This document shows positions 7,557 through 16,929 of a stretch of 54,742 nucleotides of DNA, one piece after another. The position numbers were made by a program, and so were the translations under genes. Below the pieces are notes generated by a model that saw nothing but the letters and a program-made list of their open reading frames with translations, was not told where the DNA came from and searched no databases. Position 1 is the stretch's first letter, and every line of letters begins with the position of its first letter. The DNA lies in assembly GCA_944328445.1 (NCBI GenBank), contig CALVHO010000015.1:1-54742 (forward strand), read 5' to 3'. This DNA is from an uncultured Clostridia bacterium (GTDB taxonomy: Bacteria > Bacillota > Clostridia > Christensenellales > Borkfalkiaceae).

Positions 7557-10500
7557 CGTTTTTCTCCTTTACGGTGTCTGTGCAGGAGGGCGAGGCAGGC
7601 CGCGCACAGCGCCGCGGCGGCCGCGGCCAGGCAGGCGCCCGTACCCGCAAAGCTGCCGCACCCGCCCGCGTCATCGGCGGGGGCCGCGGATACGGTCACG
7701 TCGATCTGCACCGCGGCGCCCTCCGCCCGCACGACGATCTGCGCCGTGCCCGCGGAAACGCCCGCGATCTTGAACCCTTCGGCCGTGGCCACGGACGTAT
7801 CCGTGACGGTAACTTCCGCTTCGGTCAGCGCCTTTTCGGAGCCGTCCGCGTAGACCGCCGTGACCGACAGCGTGACCGAGCCGCCCGCCGTGAGCGCGGG
7901 GCAGGTCACTTTGAGGGAGACGACGGGGTTGGTGACCGTGACGGTCAGCGTCGCTTCCAGCCCGCCGTAGCGCACGGTGATGACCGCCGTGCCCGCGGCC
8001 GCGGCGCGCAGCGTGTTGCCTTCGACGGTCACCGCGGCGCCGCTGCTGACGATCTCGGCGCCCGTGACGGCCTCCTCGGTGTCGTCGTTGAACACGGCGT
8101 AAACGGCGATCTTACCCGTGCCGCCGATGGTCAGATCGGACGGCCCGCTCAGGCGGAGGCTTTCCATGCGGCGGGGCACCGTGACGGTCAAAGTGCCCTG
8201 CACCTGTTCGCCGGGGTAGGAAGCGGTGACGGTGGCCGTGCCCGCCTTGGCGGCGGTGACGGTGTGGCCGCTGACCACGACGCACTGCGCGTCGGAAGCG
8301 AGGACGGCGTTGAGTTCCTTTTCGGTGCCGTCGTTGTAGACGCCCTTGACCGTGAGCTCGGCGCTCTCGCCCTTTTCCAGCGTCAGTTCGCTCAGTTCCT
8401 GCCCGTCTTCGCCGAGCAGCACGATCTCTTGCAGGCGCTTGGGCACGCGCAGGGCGATGGTCGCCTGCTTGCCGCCGTACGAGACGGTGGCCTGCGTCTG
8501 CCCCACTTTCAAGGCGGTGAAGGCGCCGTTTTCATAGCGCACGACCTGCGTATCCGTGACCGTGACTTCGACCTCATCGATGTCCGCCGTTTCCTGCGTG
8601 CCGTCGTTGTACGAGGCGGTGACGGTCAGCGGCGAGGGCACGCCGATGGCCAGGTCGCGGTCTCCGCCCGCGTCGACGGACAAGAGCCTGCGCGGGACGG
8701 TGACGGTGAAGGAATCCTGCTGCCCGCTGTACGTGACGGTGACGAGCGTCTGCCCCACTTTCAGGGCGGTCAGCTTGCCTTCGGCGTACGAGAGGACGGA
8801 AGGATCGGCCACGTCCACTTCGCTGTCGGCGGTGACGTCCTTCGTGCCGCCGGACTGGTAGGCGGCCGTGACGGTCAGCGCGGCGTATTCGTTCAGTTCG
8901 ATCTCGCGGTCGTCGCCCGCGTCTATGGACGTGACGTTGTCCGTGGCGGTGACGGTGAACGTATCCGTAAGGTCGCCGTCCGGCCCCTGCGCCGTGACGG
9001 TGATGAGCGCGCTGCCTTCCTGCGCCACGGCGGTCAGCACGTTGCCCTCCGCCGAGACCACGGCGGGCGCGGCCGACTGCACGGTGTAGGAGGCGGCTTC
9101 CAGCTCGGCCGAAGTGCCGTCGTTGTAATAGCCCGTCACGCGGACGGTGTATGTGCCGTTGCAGGCAAGGGTGCGGTCTTCGCCCGCGTCGATGCGCGTC
9201 AGTTCCTTGGGAACGGTCACGGTAAAGGTGTCCGTTTCGCCGCGGAAGGAGACGGTCACTTCGCTCTGCCCGACTTTGAGGGCGGTGAACGTGCCGTCCG
9301 CATAGCCGAGCACGGACGGGTCGGCAATGACCACTTCGGCCTCGGCCGTCACGTCTTCGGGCTCGGTGGAGGCATAGGTGGCGGTGACGGTGAGGCTGCC
9401 CGTCTCGCTGAGGCGGATCTCGCGGTCCTCGCCCGCGTCGATGCCTTCGATGACGTCGAGCACGGTAAAGAGCACGGAAGTCTGCTGGCCGTTCCAGGCG
9501 ATCGAAACCTCGCACGTGCCGACGCCCGCGGCGGTGAAGGCGTCGCCTTCAAAGGTCACGTTGCCGTTTTCGGGCGTGAACACGGCGCCTTCCACGGGCG
9601 TGCGGCGGCCGTCGCTCAGCACGGCGGAAACTTCCACGCTGCCCGTATCCCCCACCACGACGGTGCGGCCTTCGGCCTCGATGCCCGTCACTTCGTGCTG
9701 GGCCAGCGAGAAGTTTTTGAAGTTCAGAAGAGTGTTGTAGGAAGTAAACTGGTCGGCGCTTTCGATCTTGTCGGCCGTGACGATAAGGTAGACCTTGTCA
9801 CGGCTGCCGCTGTTGAAGTGCAGGCGGAAGGTCTCGATGGCGCGCATCACGCCGCGGTCGTCGGTCATGGCGGCGAGCACTTCGCCGCCGTCGGCGGCCG
9901 TCTCCACGCTGACGCGGATGTTCATGGGCTTGACGGCGTTGAACGTGGCCGAGCCGTCCGCCACCTCCGCGCCCACGGGGCGGGGCGGCTTCTGCGCGTC
10001 GACGGAGGCCGTGTAGTAGGTATCCTGCGAAACGTCGAGCTCGTAGACGATCCTGGCCGCCTGCTGCGAGAGGTCGGCCTGCAAGACGGTATCGTCCTCC
10101 ACGCCGCTGAAAACGTCCTCCGTCTCGGTCACGCCCGACGTCTGCGCGTCGCCGTAGGCGAGCACGGGGACGTTGTCCGCCTTGTACAGTGCCGCCTCGT
10201 CCACCTGGAAGCCGCGCCAGGACATGTCTGCCAAGGGCACGTCGTGCTGGATGTAGAAGGTGTAGTCCGTCGCGTCCCCCGTTTTGAGGACGCCGCCGAT
10301 CTTCACGTACTGTTCAAAGGCATCCTGCCCGATGTCCTTGGTATAGAAGGTCACGCGGCTCTCGTAGCCGTTGCCGTCCGAAATGTATACGGAAAGGGTG
10401 TCCTCCGCCTTCCAGATGGTGCCCATGAAAAAGCGGCGCACGTACAGGGAGAAGTTGTATTCGGTCTGCGGTTCGAGGGAGACGTGCTGCGAGATGGAGA

Positions 10501-11365
10501 CGGGCGCGCCGTCCGCCGTGCCGAGGTGCACGTTGTCCGTGCCCGAAAGGCGGTTGGCGGCAGTCCACACGTCGATGCCCGCGCCGACGCTCAGCGCCCA
10601 GTCGTCGGTGAGGGGGTCGCCGTCGTTAAAATCCCAAATTTCCGTGTCCCCGTGCCAGACGGCCTGCATGTCGCCGTGGTCGAGGAGGTTTTCCTTGCCG
10701 TCGGGCGCGGCGGTAAACGGCTGCACGCGGATGTCGTCGAGGATGAGACCCAGGCCCGTATCGTGGCCGAGTACCTTGCGCGGGTTCAGCGTAAATTCGA
10801 GCAGGCCCGAGGGGTCGGCGGGCACGATCTGGTAGACGAGCACGCCCTTGTCCGTGCGCGCCTCCGAAAAGGCGTCGTTGCCCTGCGTGCTCATGGTGCG
10901 GAATTCGCCATAGTTCTTGCTCGGCATGCCCGAACGCAGCTCCATGGCGATCCAGATGTTCGTGGCGCGCTTGGCGTAGAAGGAGACCATGTAGTTCTGG
11001 TACGGCACCATGCCCGCCGAACGCACCACGAGCGCGCGCTCGTCGGTGGAGTAGACGCGGTCGTCCGTGTCTTCGAGGTACATCATTTTGAGGGACTTGT
11101 TGCCCGTCGCCTCGTCGGTGACGATCTCGTAATCGTTGCCGGGCCCGCCGGAAACGTAGTCCGAAAAGGCCGTTGACCCGTCTTCGGCGCGGGTGGGCAC
11201 GGCGTTTTCAAAGTCCTCTTCGATGAGCACTTCGGGGCCGAGGCGCGCCTCCCCTTCCGCGGCGCGGGCGCCGCGCGTCAATCCGAGGATGCCGAACGCA
11301 CAGCACGCGGCCATAGCCAGCGCCAGTACGGCAAACATCGCGGATCGGACCAATCTCTTTTGCAT
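7553..11365 (-). CDS. Large surface protein with carbohydrate-binding N terminus and eight Ig-like repeats
   Basis: 1270 aa. After a signal peptide (about 1-36) comes a ~500-residue beta-rich part with two jelly-roll-like stretches typical of carbohydrate-binding modules. Eight bacterial Ig-like (Big-type) repeats of about 83 aa follow, from residue ~558 to ~1225, most built on IDAGEDR... and ...TALKVGQ... The C terminus has a GGCGS motif, a hydrophobic helix and a basic tail, resembling tripartite sorting signals. The start ATG has AGGAGG upstream. No catalytic domain is evident; a role in displaying the operon partner GH127 or binding substrate is inferred. Confidence 0.8.
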   Translation of the reverse strand: MQKRLVRSAMFAVLALAMAACCAFGILGLTRGARAAEGEARLGPEVLIEEDFENAVPTRAEDGSTAFSDYVSGGPGNDYEIVTDEATGNKSLKMMYLEDTDDRVYSTDERALVVRSAGMVPYQNYMVSFYAKRATNIWIAMELRSGMPSKNYGEFRTMSTQGNDAFSEARTDKGVLVYQIVPADPSGLLEFTLNPRKVLGHDTGLGLILDDIRVQPFTAAPDGKENLLDHGDMQAVWHGDTEIWDFNDGDPLTDDWALSVGAGIDVWTAANRLSGTDNVHLGTADGAPVSISQHVSLEPQTEYNFSLYVRRFFMGTIWKAEDTLSVYISDGNGYESRVTFYTKDIGQDAFEQYVKIGGVLKTGDATDYTFYIQHDVPLADMSWRGFQVDEAALYKADNVPVLAYGDAQTSGVTETEDVFSGVEDDTVLQADLSQQAARIVYELDVSQDTYYTASVDAQKPPRPVGAEVADGSATFNAVKPMNIRVSVETAADGGEVLAAMTDDRGVMRAIETFRLHFNSGSRDKVYLIVTADKIESADQFTSYNTLLNFKNFSLAQHEVTGIEAEGRTVVVGDTGSVEVSAVLSDGRRTPVEGAVFTPENGNVTFEGDAFTAAGVGTCEVSIAWNGQQTSVLFTVLDVIEGIDAGEDREIRLSETGSLTVTATYASTEPEDVTAEAEVVIADPSVLGYADGTFTALKVGQSEVTVSFRGETDTFTVTVPKELTRIDAGEDRTLACNGTYTVRVTGYYNDGTSAELEAASYTVQSAAPAVVSAEGNVLTAVAQEGSALITVTAQGPDGDLTDTFTVTATDNVTSIDAGDDREIELNEYAALTVTAAYQSGGTKDVTADSEVDVADPSVLSYAEGKLTALKVGQTLVTVTYSGQQDSFTVTVPRRLLSVDAGGDRDLAIGVPSPLTVTASYNDGTQETADIDEVEVTVTDTQVVRYENGAFTALKVGQTQATVSYGGKQATIALRVPKRLQEIVLLGEDGQELSELTLEKGESAELTVKGVYNDGTEKELNAVLASDAQCVVVSGHTVTAAKAGTATVTASYPGEQVQGTLTVTVPRRMESLRLSGPSDLTIGGTGKIAVYAVFNDDTEEAVTGAEIVSSGAAVTVEGNTLRAAAAGTAVITVRYGGLEATLTVTVTNPVVSLKVTCPALTAGGSVTLSVTAVYADGSEKALTEAEVTVTDTSVATAEGFKIAGVSAGTAQIVVRAEGAAVQIDVTVSAAPADDAGGCGSFAGTGACLAAAAAALCAACLALLHRHRKGEKR

Positions 11366-11390
11366 CGTTTTCCTCCTTGGTCTTGTTTTT

Positions 11391-11408
11391 TATGATATCG
11401 ATATCATA
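11391..11408. promoter_or_regulatory. Operator 1: perfect 18-bp palindrome
   Basis: TATGATATCGATATCATA is its own reverse complement and lies 26 bases upstream of the wall-protein start codon. A central CpG in an 18-bp dyad is typical of LacI-family operators, though no LacI gene is in the window. The rest of 11366-11669 holds two more sites and an 8-bp dyad at 11439-11457, and no gene. Confidence 0.8.
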
Positions 11409-11462
11409 CAGAACGGAGAAACTCCCCTTTCCGCGGACGGAAACGGATGCCGTTTCCCTCGT

Positions 11463-11480
11463 TATGATATCGATATCATA
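11463..11480. promoter_or_regulatory. Operator 2: identical 18-bp palindrome
   Basis: The same 18-base perfect palindrome as at 11391-11408, with centres 72 bp apart. Two identical sites on one promoter region suggest cooperative or looping repression of the arabinan wall operon. Confidence 0.8.
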
Positions 11481-11505
11481 TCGTTGCAAGAGAAAGCGAT
11501 AGCGA

Positions 11506-11523
11506 TGTGATATCGTTATCGCA
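11506..11523. promoter_or_regulatory. Operator 3: degenerate copy
   Basis: TGTGATATCGTTATCGCA keeps the central TGATATCG core and partial symmetry, with its centre 43 bp from operator 2. It is probably a weaker third site of the same regulator. Confidence 0.5.
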
Positions 11524-11669
11524 CCCTCATCATACCATGCCCCGCGCGGTTTGTCAATGGTTTTTTCAAAATTTTCAAAATTTGTTCGTTTTGCGCAAAA
11601 CGAGGGAGGGGCCGTTCTGCCCCTCCCCCGTGTCCGTTGCGGAGAAATGTCCGATAAAAAGTCCACCTC

Positions 11670-13193
11670 TTAATAGCGGAAGCGCAAAAAGTTCCAGCTC
11701 ATGGGCTGCAAGCGCACGTCGGCACGGCCGCCGCCCTTGACGGCCACGGGCTCGTTCTGCACGGGCAGGACGGCTTCGGGCGCGGCGAAGGTGTTGCAGG
11801 CGCCCATGTCGGCGCTGTGCATGGAGACGAATTCCTTGCAGGCAAGGTCCCCGAAGGAGCGCAGTTCCAGCTCCACCTCTTCGGCGCTTTCGGAATAGTT
11901 GCACAGGAACACGCACACCTCGCGCGCGGCGGCGTTGTGGGTGACGGCCTCGTTGATGCGGCGGGCTTTGCCGAAGCGGTTGTCGAACAGGGCGCAGTCG
12001 GAAATGGAGCGCACGGCCTCGCCGCGGCCGTAGGCGGCGGCGTAGCGGAAGGGATAGAAGGTGGTCTGCTTGACCGTTCCCCCGCCGTTTTGGGTCATGA
12101 TGGGCGCGATGACGTTGACCAGCTGCGCCAGGCAGGCGATCTTCACGACGTCGCAGTGGTTGATGAGGGTGTTCAGGAGGCCGCCGAACACGAGCATGTC
12201 GCGGAAGGTGTACTTGTCCTCCAAGAGGGCGGGCGCCTGCACCCAGTCCGGCTCGGTGCGCGGGGCGCTCTGCGTCCAGATGTTCCACTCGTCGAAGCTG
12301 ATGTACACGTTGTGCTTGGAACGCAGCTTTGCCTGCACGTAGCGGATGGTGGCGCGGACGGTATCGATGAACTCGCCCATATTGTCGGCGCTGCCCAAAA
12401 AGTCGAGCAGCGGGTCCTTGGAAGAGGGCCTGTATTCGTAATAGCGGTGCATGGAGAGGTAGTTGACCTCTTCGTAGGTGTTTTCGAGCACGACGCGGTC
12501 CCACTCGGGATAGGTGGGCATGTCGCAGTTGCAGCTGCCGCAGACGACCAGCTGCACGGCGCCCGCCTCGTCCACCTTTTTCGCGTCCGCCCAGCGCAGC
12601 ATGCGCGCCGTCTGCATCGCCTTTTTGCCGTAGCGCTCGGCGTCCAGCGCGCAGATCTGCCAGTCGCCGTCCATCTCGTTGCCGATGCACCAATACTTGA
12701 CGCCGTACGGCTTTTCGGCGCCGTTCTGGCGGCGGAGGTCGGAATAGTAGGTGCCCGACGGGTGGTTGCAGTACTCGAACAGTTCGAGGGCGTCCTTGGG
12801 GGTGCCCGTGCCCATGTTGACGGCCATCATGGGCGCGATGCCCGCCTTTTTGCACCACTTCATGAACTCGTCGGTGCCGAATTCGTTGCTCTCGATGCTG
12901 GCCCAGGCCAGTTCGAGGCGGCGCGGGCGCTTTGCCTTGGGGCCGATGCCGTCCCGCCAGTCGTACCCCGAAACGAAGTTGCCGCCCGGGTAGCGCACCA
13001 GCGGCACGTTCAGTTCGCGGATGAGGGAAATGACGTCCTCGCGGAAGCCGTCCTTGTCGGCGGCGGGGTGCCCGGGCTCGTAGATGCCGCCGTAGACCGC
13101 GCGGCCGAGGTGTTCCAGGAAGGATGCGTACAGGTTTTGGTCGATGGCGCCGATCTTCAAATTTTTGTCGGCAAAGATCTTGGTCTTGTGCAT
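11670..13193 (-). CDS. abfA: Intracellular GH51 alpha-L-arabinofuranosidase
   Basis: 507 aa with no signal peptide, the usual length for GH51. The acid/base glutamate is E173 in GNEMDG and the nucleophile E302 in FDEWN. The N-terminal NLYASFLEHLGRAVYGGIYE stretch and the C-terminal beta-sandwich are typical of the family. It should release alpha-L-arabinose from arabino-oligosaccharides taken into the cell. AAGGAGG precedes the ATG. It follows a second GH51 gene, separated by a GC hairpin. Confidence 0.93.
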   Translation of the reverse strand: MHKTKIFADKNLKIGAIDQNLYASFLEHLGRAVYGGIYEPGHPAADKDGFREDVISLIRELNVPLVRYPGGNFVSGYDWRDGIGPKAKRPRRLELAWASIESNEFGTDEFMKWCKKAGIAPMMAVNMGTGTPKDALELFEYCNHPSGTYYSDLRRQNGAEKPYGVKYWCIGNEMDGDWQICALDAERYGKKAMQTARMLRWADAKKVDEAGAVQLVVCGSCNCDMPTYPEWDRVVLENTYEEVNYLSMHRYYEYRPSSKDPLLDFLGSADNMGEFIDTVRATIRYVQAKLRSKHNVYISFDEWNIWTQSAPRTEPDWVQAPALLEDKYTFRDMLVFGGLLNTLINHCDVVKIACLAQLVNVIAPIMTQNGGGTVKQTTFYPFRYAAAYGRGEAVRSISDCALFDNRFGKARRINEAVTHNAAAREVCVFLCNYSESAEEVELELRSFGDLACKEFVSMHSADMGACNTFAAPEAVLPVQNEPVAVKGGGRADVRLQPMSWNFLRFRY

Positions 13194-13216
13194 GAACTTT
13201 CCTCCTTATTTTCAAA

Positions 13217-13244
13217 GCGCCCCGCCGCGGCTGCGGCGGGGCGC
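13217..13244. terminator. 12-bp GC hairpin between the two GH51 genes
   Basis: Arms 13217-13228 and 13233-13244 pair perfectly over 12 bp around a 4-base loop. There is only a weak T run on the minus strand, so it may be an attenuator or an mRNA-stabilising hairpin rather than a full stop. Nearly the same stem recurs at 32531 and 38288. Confidence 0.55.
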
Positions 13245-13260
13245 GCAGGGTGCCGCCCGC

Positions 13261-15852
13261 TTATTCGATGACGAAGACGGTGACGCTGTTTTTGTCCAGC
13301 GCGTAGTCGAGCACGTCGTCCTTGACGGCCGTTTCCGACTCGACGGGCACGATGTTGTGCTTGGCGCCGTAGTTGGTGCCGATCTCGTTGATGACGAATT
13401 CGTCCTCGTCGGACAAGGTGATGACGCGCGCCTTCTTCTTTTTGCCGAAGCCTTTGAGCTCGGCGCGGATCTTTTGCGGTTCGCCGCTCGCGTTGACGAC
13501 TTTGAAGTAGATCTTGTCCCCGTCCACGGTGGCGGAATGGAAGACGCGCTCGTTCACCCGCCAGACATTCTTTTCAAAGAGGAAGTGCCATTCCCCGTTC
13601 ATAAGGAAATAGGCTTCGAGCTTTTTGCGCGTGTAGACGAGCTTCAAGGTGTTGCCCTCGGGCGAATAGCCCATGAACTTGTCCTTGCCCATCATCTCGC
13701 AGACGGTGCGCATGAAGCCGACGCGCTTGTCGAAGGAGACGTCGTACCCCTTGTGGTGCTTGCCGTACTGGCAGCTGATGGAAAAGCCGTTGCAGTCCAT
13801 CGTGCCGCGGTCCTCGACGTCCTTGACGCCCACGCCCGCGATGAAGCTCTGCGCCCCTTCGAGGCGGCGCATGTCTACTTCCACTTCGCAGTTTTCAAAA
13901 TCGCCGTCCAGGTAATAGCCGTTGAAGGCGTCGGCATGGGCGATGACCAGCGCGCCGTTTTCGAGCCTGCCGCCGATGCAGCGGGGGTAGAGCTTCCACT
14001 CCCCCATGCCGTCCTTGAAGTTGTGCCTGTACAGCTGTTTGCCCGTGGCGATGTCCTTGACGCGCACTTCGCGCACTTCGACGGCGGTGGCGTGGGCGCC
14101 GATGAGCAGCCCGCCCGCGTTGCAGTCGTCCGTGTCGCGCACGCCGTCGAGCACGTATTTGCCCGTGTTGGCCGCGAACATCTGCTGCACGAAATAGTTG
14201 GGGGTGAGCATGATGTCGCGCGGGTTGAACCAGATGAGGTTGGGCGTCCACTTGTAATTGGCGGTGGACGCGAACAGCGGCGCGTAGCAGGTCATCTTCA
14301 CCACGTCGCTGTTGCGCTCGCAGCCCGTGAGGAAGGCGGCCTCGGCGATGGCCGAGCGCAGGTTGTTTTCGCCGTTGAGGCGGCCGCGCCCGTCGCTCAT
14401 GGTGTGCATGGCGTATTCGCCCATGAACACCTTGGCGCCCGTGCGGTCGTAGCAGTCGTAGCGCTTGGTGTTGTCGATGAACCACTGGTACGAATTGTAC
14501 ACGTGCTCGTCGACGATGGTGTCGCGGTGCTTGGCATTGATGACCTTCCAGCTGTCGTTGGAGTCCTGCGGGCGGATGTCGACGCCCGCAGTGGTGACGA
14601 TGGTCACGCCGAACTTTTCAATGAGGTTGGTCTGCTTGCCCGCGTAGTTGTACTGTTCCAGGCCCAGGCGGCAGGCGGCAAAGTTCTCAAAATACACGTC
14701 TCCCCAGTTCTCGTTGCCGATGCCCACGTATTCGAGGGGGAAGGGCGCGGGGTGGCCCATGTCGGCGCGGACCTTGGCCCAGTACGCCTCCTCGGCGTGG
14801 GGGCTGTTCACGTCGCCCTTGGCAAAGAACAGGAGGTCGGCCACGTTGTCGATGACCTCTTCTTTGAACTGTTTGGTGCCGGGCATGATGCGGCGGTACC
14901 CCTCGCCGCGCTGTTCGCCCACGCGGATCTGGCAGAGCAGGCCGCAGTGCACGACGGGCAGCGGGGCCATGTTCAGGTCCTCGCACAGGCAGAAATATTC
15001 GTAGAAGCCGATGCCGTACGACTGCATGTACCCCCAGGTGTTGGCGATCTGCTTGCGCGCTTCGAGCGGGCCGACGGTGCCGCGCCAGCGGTACTGGTTG
15101 GAGAAGGCCTCGTCCCCCTCGACGACGCAGCCGCCGGGGAAGCGCAGGAAGGAGGGATGGCAGTCTTTGAGCACCTGCACGATGCGGGGCGAGAGCTTGC
15201 CGTTGCGGTATTTGGCGGGGTCGCCCCAGACGTTGGAGGGCAGCAGCGAGACGTAATCGACGCCGATGTGCCCGTTGCCCTTGAAGATGATGACCAGGCG
15301 GCCGAGCTCGGTTTTGAGCGCCTTGACCGAGCAGCCGACTTTGACCCATTCGCCGCCGTCGCCCGAAAGCTCGATCTCCGCCTTGGTGGTCAGCTGGGCG
15401 CGCGCACCGCGGATGAACACCTCCGCCGTGCCCGCAAAGCCGAGCTTTTTCACCCACATGCTGAAATGGTAGGTCTCCCCTTTTTCGAGGGCCATGCCGT
15501 AGTAGTTCCAGGCGCCCACGGCGTAGCCGGGGTTTTCGAGGCGGTAGATGCCGCCCACGTTCATTTGCAGGTACGAGGGGTTGTTCTCGTTCATGCCGCC
15601 TTCGGTGGAGATGAAGTGCGGGCCGGCGCCGAAGATGTCCCAATACTTGTCCTTCATCTGGCGGATCTGCACGGGGACGGAACCGTTGTGCAGGTCGTAG
15701 GCCAGGTACTCGAACTCGAAGGAATTGTTGATGACCATCTCGGCGTTGAGGCCGCCGTCGGCAGACTGGTTGATGTCCTCAAAAAAGAGGCCGTACAGAT
15801 GTTTGCTGACGGCGATGCCCTGTTTGCTCTTGTCCAATGCGTACTTGATCAT
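13261..15852 (-). CDS. Large GH51-type alpha-L-arabinofuranosidase
   Basis: 863 aa from ATG 15852, chosen because AAGGAG sits 8 bases before it and the sigma-A promoter lies just upstream. An ATG ten codons further out lies between promoter and ribosome site and has none of its own. An N-terminal segment (LYGLFFEDIN) leads into a CBM-like beta insert (about 55-205). The barrel has the acid/base E381 (GIGNENWG) and nucleophile E479 (FMGEY). The C-terminal ~250 residues include another lectin-like beta domain. There is no signal peptide. It complements the smaller GH51 enzyme, perhaps on longer or branched oligosaccharides. Confidence 0.88.
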   Translation of the reverse strand: MIKYALDKSKQGIAVSKHLYGLFFEDINQSADGGLNAEMVINNSFEFEYLAYDLHNGSVPVQIRQMKDKYWDIFGAGPHFISTEGGMNENNPSYLQMNVGGIYRLENPGYAVGAWNYYGMALEKGETYHFSMWVKKLGFAGTAEVFIRGARAQLTTKAEIELSGDGGEWVKVGCSVKALKTELGRLVIIFKGNGHIGVDYVSLLPSNVWGDPAKYRNGKLSPRIVQVLKDCHPSFLRFPGGCVVEGDEAFSNQYRWRGTVGPLEARKQIANTWGYMQSYGIGFYEYFCLCEDLNMAPLPVVHCGLLCQIRVGEQRGEGYRRIMPGTKQFKEEVIDNVADLLFFAKGDVNSPHAEEAYWAKVRADMGHPAPFPLEYVGIGNENWGDVYFENFAACRLGLEQYNYAGKQTNLIEKFGVTIVTTAGVDIRPQDSNDSWKVINAKHRDTIVDEHVYNSYQWFIDNTKRYDCYDRTGAKVFMGEYAMHTMSDGRGRLNGENNLRSAIAEAAFLTGCERNSDVVKMTCYAPLFASTANYKWTPNLIWFNPRDIMLTPNYFVQQMFAANTGKYVLDGVRDTDDCNAGGLLIGAHATAVEVREVRVKDIATGKQLYRHNFKDGMGEWKLYPRCIGGRLENGALVIAHADAFNGYYLDGDFENCEVEVDMRRLEGAQSFIAGVGVKDVEDRGTMDCNGFSISCQYGKHHKGYDVSFDKRVGFMRTVCEMMGKDKFMGYSPEGNTLKLVYTRKKLEAYFLMNGEWHFLFEKNVWRVNERVFHSATVDGDKIYFKVVNASGEPQKIRAELKGFGKKKKARVITLSDEDEFVINEIGTNYGAKHNIVPVESETAVKDDVLDYALDKNSVTVFVIE

Positions 15853-15881
15853 AAAAGATGCTCCTTGCTGTCCTTTCTTCA

Positions 15882-15910
15882 ATTCTACCCCACAAAGGGC
15901 GATTAGTCAA
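15882..15910 (-). promoter_or_regulatory. Sigma-A promoter of the GH51 pair
   Basis: Minus-strand TTGACT (15905-15910), 17-bp spacer and TAGAAT (15882-15887), 30 bases before the start codon. None of the 18-bp palindromes of the wall operon is seen here. Confidence 0.82.
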
Positions 15911-15925
15911 GTGGCTTTTGAAAAA

Positions 15926-15961
15926 TTTTCCGCCCTTTTCACGTACGGAAAGGGCGGAAAA
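15926..15961 (-). terminator. Terminator after the sugar-kinase operon
   Basis: A perfect 13-bp stem (15926-15938 with 15949-15961) around a 10-base loop, with a T run on the minus strand. It ends the unit formed by the PfkB kinase and the C_GCAxxG protein. Confidence 0.75.
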
Positions 15962-16023
15962 CGTGTGATTTTGACGGCGCGGAAAGCGGACCGTGGTTTT
16001 GACGATGCGCCGGGCGGGCGCGG

Positions 16024-16929
16024 TCAGCCGTTCAGCAGCGCCTCGACGGCGGCGCGGTCCGCCATGCCCTTGCAAAAGGCCGTGGCCGAACCCGCGGCCA
16101 CGCCGTAGCGCAGCGCCTCGGCGTCGGCGGCGCCCCCCTCCTTGGCGGCGATGAAGCCCGCCACGAGGGCGTCTCCCGCGCCGACGGTATCCACCGCCCT
16201 GCCCTTGAAGGCGGGGACGAACGCTTCGGCCCCGTTTTCGGAGACCAGGAGCGCGCCCTCGCCGCCCATGCTGACGATGACGTTGCGCGCGCCGCGGGCG
16301 CGCAGGTCGCGGGCGCGGTCCGAGACCTCCCGCCGCGTGCGCGGCCGCGCGCCGAACAGCAAGGAGAGCTCGTGCAAGTTGGGCTTGACCAGCCAGGGGC
16401 GGCAGCAAAGCGCCGAGGACAAGAGCTCGCCCTCCGCGTCGACGACGACTTTCAGGTCGCCCCGCCCCGACTCCGCCAGCAGGCGGGCGTAGAAATCGCG
16501 CGGGAGAGAATCGGGCACGCTGCCCGCCAGAACGAGCAGCGAACCCTGCGGCAGCGCCGCGATCTTGGCCAGCAGCTGCGCCACCGCCCCGGGCGGGATG
16601 TACGGCCCGCGGCCGTTGATCTCGGTCTCGCGGCCGTCCTGCAAGAGCTTGACGTTGATGCGGCTGAACCCGCCCACGCGGATGAAGTCCTCGGCGATGC
16701 CGCGGGCGCGGATCTCGTCCAGGATGACGGCGCCCGTGAACCCCGCCGCAAAGCCCATGGCCACCGAGGGCACGCCCAGCGTTTCGAGCATGAGGGAGAC
16801 GTTGAGGCCCTTGCCGCCGGCGCGCAGCGTTTCGTCGTTGGCGCGGCAGAGGGTGCCCGCCTTGAAGTTTTCCGCCCGCACCACGTAGTCGAGCGCGGGG
16901 TTGCAGGTGACGGTGTAGACCATGCTCAT
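16024..16929 (-). CDS. PfkB-family hexose-phosphate kinase (FruK/LacC type)
   Basis: 301 aa. The N-terminal TVTCNPALDYV and the GGKGLNVS motif (38-45) are typical of 1-phosphofructokinase and tagatose-6-phosphate kinase. The ATP/anion-hole motif DTVGAGD ends in the catalytic base D253. It should phosphorylate a ketohexose phosphate to the bisphosphate; fructose-1-P and tagatose-6-P cannot be told apart here. The ATG at 16929 overlaps the stop of the upstream gene (ATGA). No PTS transporter is next to it. Confidence 0.85.
   Translation of the reverse strand: MSMVYTVTCNPALDYVVRAENFKAGTLCRANDETLRAGGKGLNVSLMLETLGVPSVAMGFAAGFTGAVILDEIRARGIAEDFIRVGGFSRINVKLLQDGRETEINGRGPYIPPGAVAQLLAKIAALPQGSLLVLAGSVPDSLPRDFYARLLAESGRGDLKVVVDAEGELLSSALCCRPWLVKPNLHELSLLFGARPRTRREVSDRARDLRARGARNVIVSMGGEGALLVSENGAEAFVPAFKGRAVDTVGAGDALVAGFIAAKEGGAADAEALRYGVAAGSATAFCKGMADRAAVEALLNG

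Noticed and set aside
7900..9700. Regular spacing of similar stretches, possible CRISPR-like array
   Set aside because: The period (~250 bp) matches 83-residue Ig-like domains in frame, and the DNA copies are diverged; it is a coding repeat.
7574..11176. A 1200-codon open frame on the plus strand opposite the surface protein
   Set aside because: It is antisense to a gene with signal peptide, Ig repeats and a ribosome site. High GC keeps the shadow frame open, and its product is low-complexity His/Arg/Gly/Val with no domain.
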